From Bradyrhizobium sp. AZCC 2262 (GTDB lineage: Bacteria > Pseudomonadota > Alphaproteobacteria > Rhizobiales > Xanthobacteraceae), in assembly GCF_036924535.1 (NCBI RefSeq), contig NZ_JAZHRT010000001.1, positions 3,410,001 to 3,474,000 of the forward strand: 64,000 bases of DNA, read 5' to 3'. Of the stretch, positions 62,401 to 64,000 are shown piece by piece. The translations under genes and the position numbers were made by a program. Positions within the stretch are counted from its first letter, which is position 1. Each line of letters opens with the position of its first letter. A model generated the notes under the pieces. It was not told the DNA's origin and ran no database searches. It saw nothing but the letters and a program-made list of their open reading frames with translations.

Positions 62401-62716
62401 CTCCGACTCCACATCGAAACCATTTTACATCAAAGCCACGAAGGAATTGCCGGTTCCGGATATGCAGGCCGGGATTTTCATCGCACAAGCCCGACTTGTC
62501 CCCAGATCAAGCCCGCCCGCCGCAACGCGCGCAGGTCCTACTCCCCTCAAAACGACCCCGACGCGCGTCCGTACGATGCAAAGACGCGGGCCACGAATCG
62601 CTCAGCTCGCCCCAGAAACGGTACGTCATGGCCACAATTGATTGCAAGCAAAGCGCCCGGCGCTTCGGGCGCCGGGCGACGATTTCATCCCGCCTGTGTG
62701 GAAATCGACTCTGGTA
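62401..62716. other. popZ-tolC intergenic region
   Basis: 316 bp with no gene I believe. It holds the TolC-side terminator at 62654-62678 and the popZ promoter region just after 62400. A ribosome site (GGAG about 8 bp before ATG 62400 on the minus strand) is visible. Nothing else was recognised. Confidence 0.5.
62654..62678 (-). terminator. Intrinsic terminator of the TolC-family gene
   Basis: A 10-bp perfect stem, CGCCCGGCGC (62654-62663) with GCGCCGGGCG (62669-62678), and a 5-base loop, about 39 bp beyond the tolC-type stop. On the minus strand it is followed by TTTGCTTGC. GC-rich stem plus T-rich tail fits Rho-independent termination. Confidence 0.85.
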
Positions 62717-64000
62717 TCAGCGGCCGTCGGGTGTGCGAACGCCGGCCCAGCTATCACGCACCTGATGATAGTGCACGCTCGGGTCGTAGACCGTGGTCGG
62801 CAGGTTCATCACCTGCGGTGACAGCCGTCCGATCGTGTTCAGCACGGAGTATGACGCCACCACGCGATCATGCTGTGCGGTGACCAGCGCGACGCGCGCA
62901 TTGACCAGCGCCTGCTGCGCGTTCAGCACGTCGAGCGTGGTGCGCTGTCCGGCCTTGGCTTCCTCGCGGACGCCGTTGAGCGCGATTTCCGACGCTGTCA
63001 CCTGCGATTGGGCTGAGGCGACCTGCGCCTTGCCGGCAACGAGCTGTCCCCATGCGGTAACAACGTTGGCGCGGGTCTGGTCGCGGGTCTGGTCGAGAAT
63101 GAGGCGCTGCTGCGCCACCGTTTCCTTGGACTGGCGGATCAGCGCATATTCGGCGCCGCCCTGATAGATCGGCACCGAAAGCTGCGTGACCGCGGACGCG
63201 CCGAACGAGCGGTATTGGATCAGGCTCTGCTCATAGGACTGCTGCACCGAGGCCTGAAGCGTGACGGTCGGCAACAGCGCGCCTTCGGCCACCTTGACCT
63301 GGAGATAGCTGACGTCGATGCCGAACATCGCCGCGGTGACGTTCGGATTTTGCGTCAAACCAAGTTCGACGGCGGCCGGCAGTGTCCCCGGCAGGAAGCG
63401 GTCGACCGGCGAGCCCGGCGCAAGCGCTTCCGGCTCGTTGCCGATGATGCGGCGGAAGTTCCCGCGCGTCGTCGTCAAATTGGCTTCCGCGGTCAAGAGC
63501 TGGGTCTTGCCGGCGGCAAGCTGCGCCTCCGACTGCGCAACGTCGGTGCGCGTGACTTCGCCGACATTGAAGCGGTCGCGCGTCTGTTTCAGCGTCTGCT
63601 CGAGCACGCGAACGTTGCTCTTCTGCACCTCGACGATCGCGGAATCGCGCAGATAGTCCATGTAGATCGTGGCGGCACTGAGCAGGACGGTCTGCTCGAG
63701 TGCCCGCAGGGCTTCGCGCGCGCCGGAGACCTGGCCCTCGGCCGCTCTGGTTCTGTTCGCGGTCTGCTGGCCGTTGAAAAGCGTCTGCGTGATGGTCGCG
63801 CCGACGCTGCGCGGCGGATTGGCGCCGTGAATAGGGGTTTTCACCAGGGTGTTGGCGTCGCCTCCCTGCGTGCTCAGCGTATCCGTATATTGGAAGCCCG
63901 CGCTCGCCGTGACCGCGACTTTCGGGCGGTAGCCCGACAGCGCTTGCGGCACGTTCTCGTCAGTAATACGCACCTGCGCGCGCTGCGAATTGAGCTGCGG
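62717..64000 (-). CDS. TolC-family outer-membrane efflux channel (5' end beyond window)
   Basis: The frame is open to the right edge, so the N-terminus (signal peptide) is missing; 427 residues are visible. The reading PQLNSQRAQVRITDENVPQA at the edge is the conserved TolC first repeat; then GYRPKVAVTASAGFQYTDTL, SVGATITQTLFNGQQTANRT, and near the middle DVAQSEAQLAAGKTQLLTAE, and later TTLDVLNAQQALVNARVALV, the second repeat. These make the long helical and beta parts of the channel. It likely works with an inner-membrane transporter outside the window for protein or drug export. A strong terminator follows. Confidence 0.95.
   Translation of the reverse strand, partial: PQLNSQRAQVRITDENVPQALSGYRPKVAVTASAGFQYTDTLSTQGGDANTLVKTPIHGANPPRSVGATITQTLFNGQQTANRTRAAEGQVSGAREALRALEQTVLLSAATIYMDYLRDSAIVEVQKSNVRVLEQTLKQTRDRFNVGEVTRTDVAQSEAQLAAGKTQLLTAEANLTTTRGNFRRIIGNEPEALAPGSPVDRFLPGTLPAAVELGLTQNPNVTAAMFGIDVSYLQVKVAEGALLPTVTLQASVQQSYEQSLIQYRSFGASAVTQLSVPIYQGGAEYALIRQSKETVAQQRLILDQTRDQTRANVVTAWGQLVAGKAQVASAQSQVTASEIALNGVREEAKAGQRTTLDVLNAQQALVNARVALVTAQHDRVVASYSVLNTIGRLSPQVMNLPTTVYDPSVHYHQVRDSWAGVRTPDGR

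Noticed and set aside
1..64000. CRISPR arrays, tRNA and rRNA genes
   Set aside because: No regular direct repeats with unique spacers, and no cloverleaf or ribosomal RNA stretch was recognised by eye.

Overview
The window looks like a chromosomal segment of Bradyrhizobium or a close relative (Nitrobacteraceae, Alphaproteobacteria). The evidence is high GC, the gene order dusB-ntrB-ntrC-ntrY-ntrX-hfq-hflX, a fused ispDF, a PopZ-type polar organiser, and several short dispersed repeats I recognise from memory as typical of Bradyrhizobium intergenic DNA. No tRNA, rRNA or CRISPR array was seen.

Region 1 (1-24.1 kb) is the notable part: a contractile injection system (CIS, a headless phage-tail-like machine of the Afp/PVC type). 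One tightly packed minus-strand operon runs from 20446 off the left edge. It encodes, in order, a Pvc16/DUF4255-type cap, a carboxypeptidase-regulatory-like protein, a giant sheath (937 aa) with a long insertion, a tube protein, a second sheath, a second tube protein, a LysM adaptor, a tiny conserved protein, a spike split into gpD-like and gpV-like genes, a DUF2169 protein, a PAAR-like tip, gp25, a gpJ-like wedge, a gpI-like protein fused to an NHL-type propeller, and three cysteine-rich proteins. The last of these (1-2034) is incomplete at the left edge. A divergent gene encodes the AAA+ ATPase expected of extracellular CIS loci, and it overlaps the end of a convergent coiled-coil (TolA-like) gene. 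No capsid, portal, terminase, integrase or T6SS membrane-complex gene is present, so this is neither a prophage nor a classical T6SS. Tape measure, fibre and toxin genes are not identifiable in the window.

Region 2 (24.1-30.4 kb) is accessory: a rhodanese, a three-domain cell-wall lytic enzyme lying between an intact crotonase gene and a decayed partial copy of one, an outer-membrane-type protein, and a cobalt-type nitrile hydratase operon (alpha, beta, accessory) whose alpha subunit starts with a natural histidine-rich tract.

Region 3 (30.4-49.6 kb) is mostly core metabolism and regulation: queC, mazG, the dusB-ntrBC-ntrYX-hfq-hflX cluster for nitrogen control and post-transcriptional regulation, ispDF and pncC, a ThDP-dependent enzyme, a lipA-led operon, and a DNA glycosylase.

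Region 4 (49.6-58.5 kb) is a decayed, mobile-element-rich stretch. A 1420-bp IS4-type element with 9-bp target duplications is inserted in a dispersed repeat, and its transposase is frameshifted at an A5G6 run. Around it are a structured intergenic element, a LysR regulator divergent from an alpha/beta hydrolase, a DUF1330 protein, a lytic transglycosylase, an IS30 remnant and a VOC protein.

Region 5 (58.5-64 kb) returns to core genes: valS, popZ and a TolC-family efflux gene cut by the right edge.
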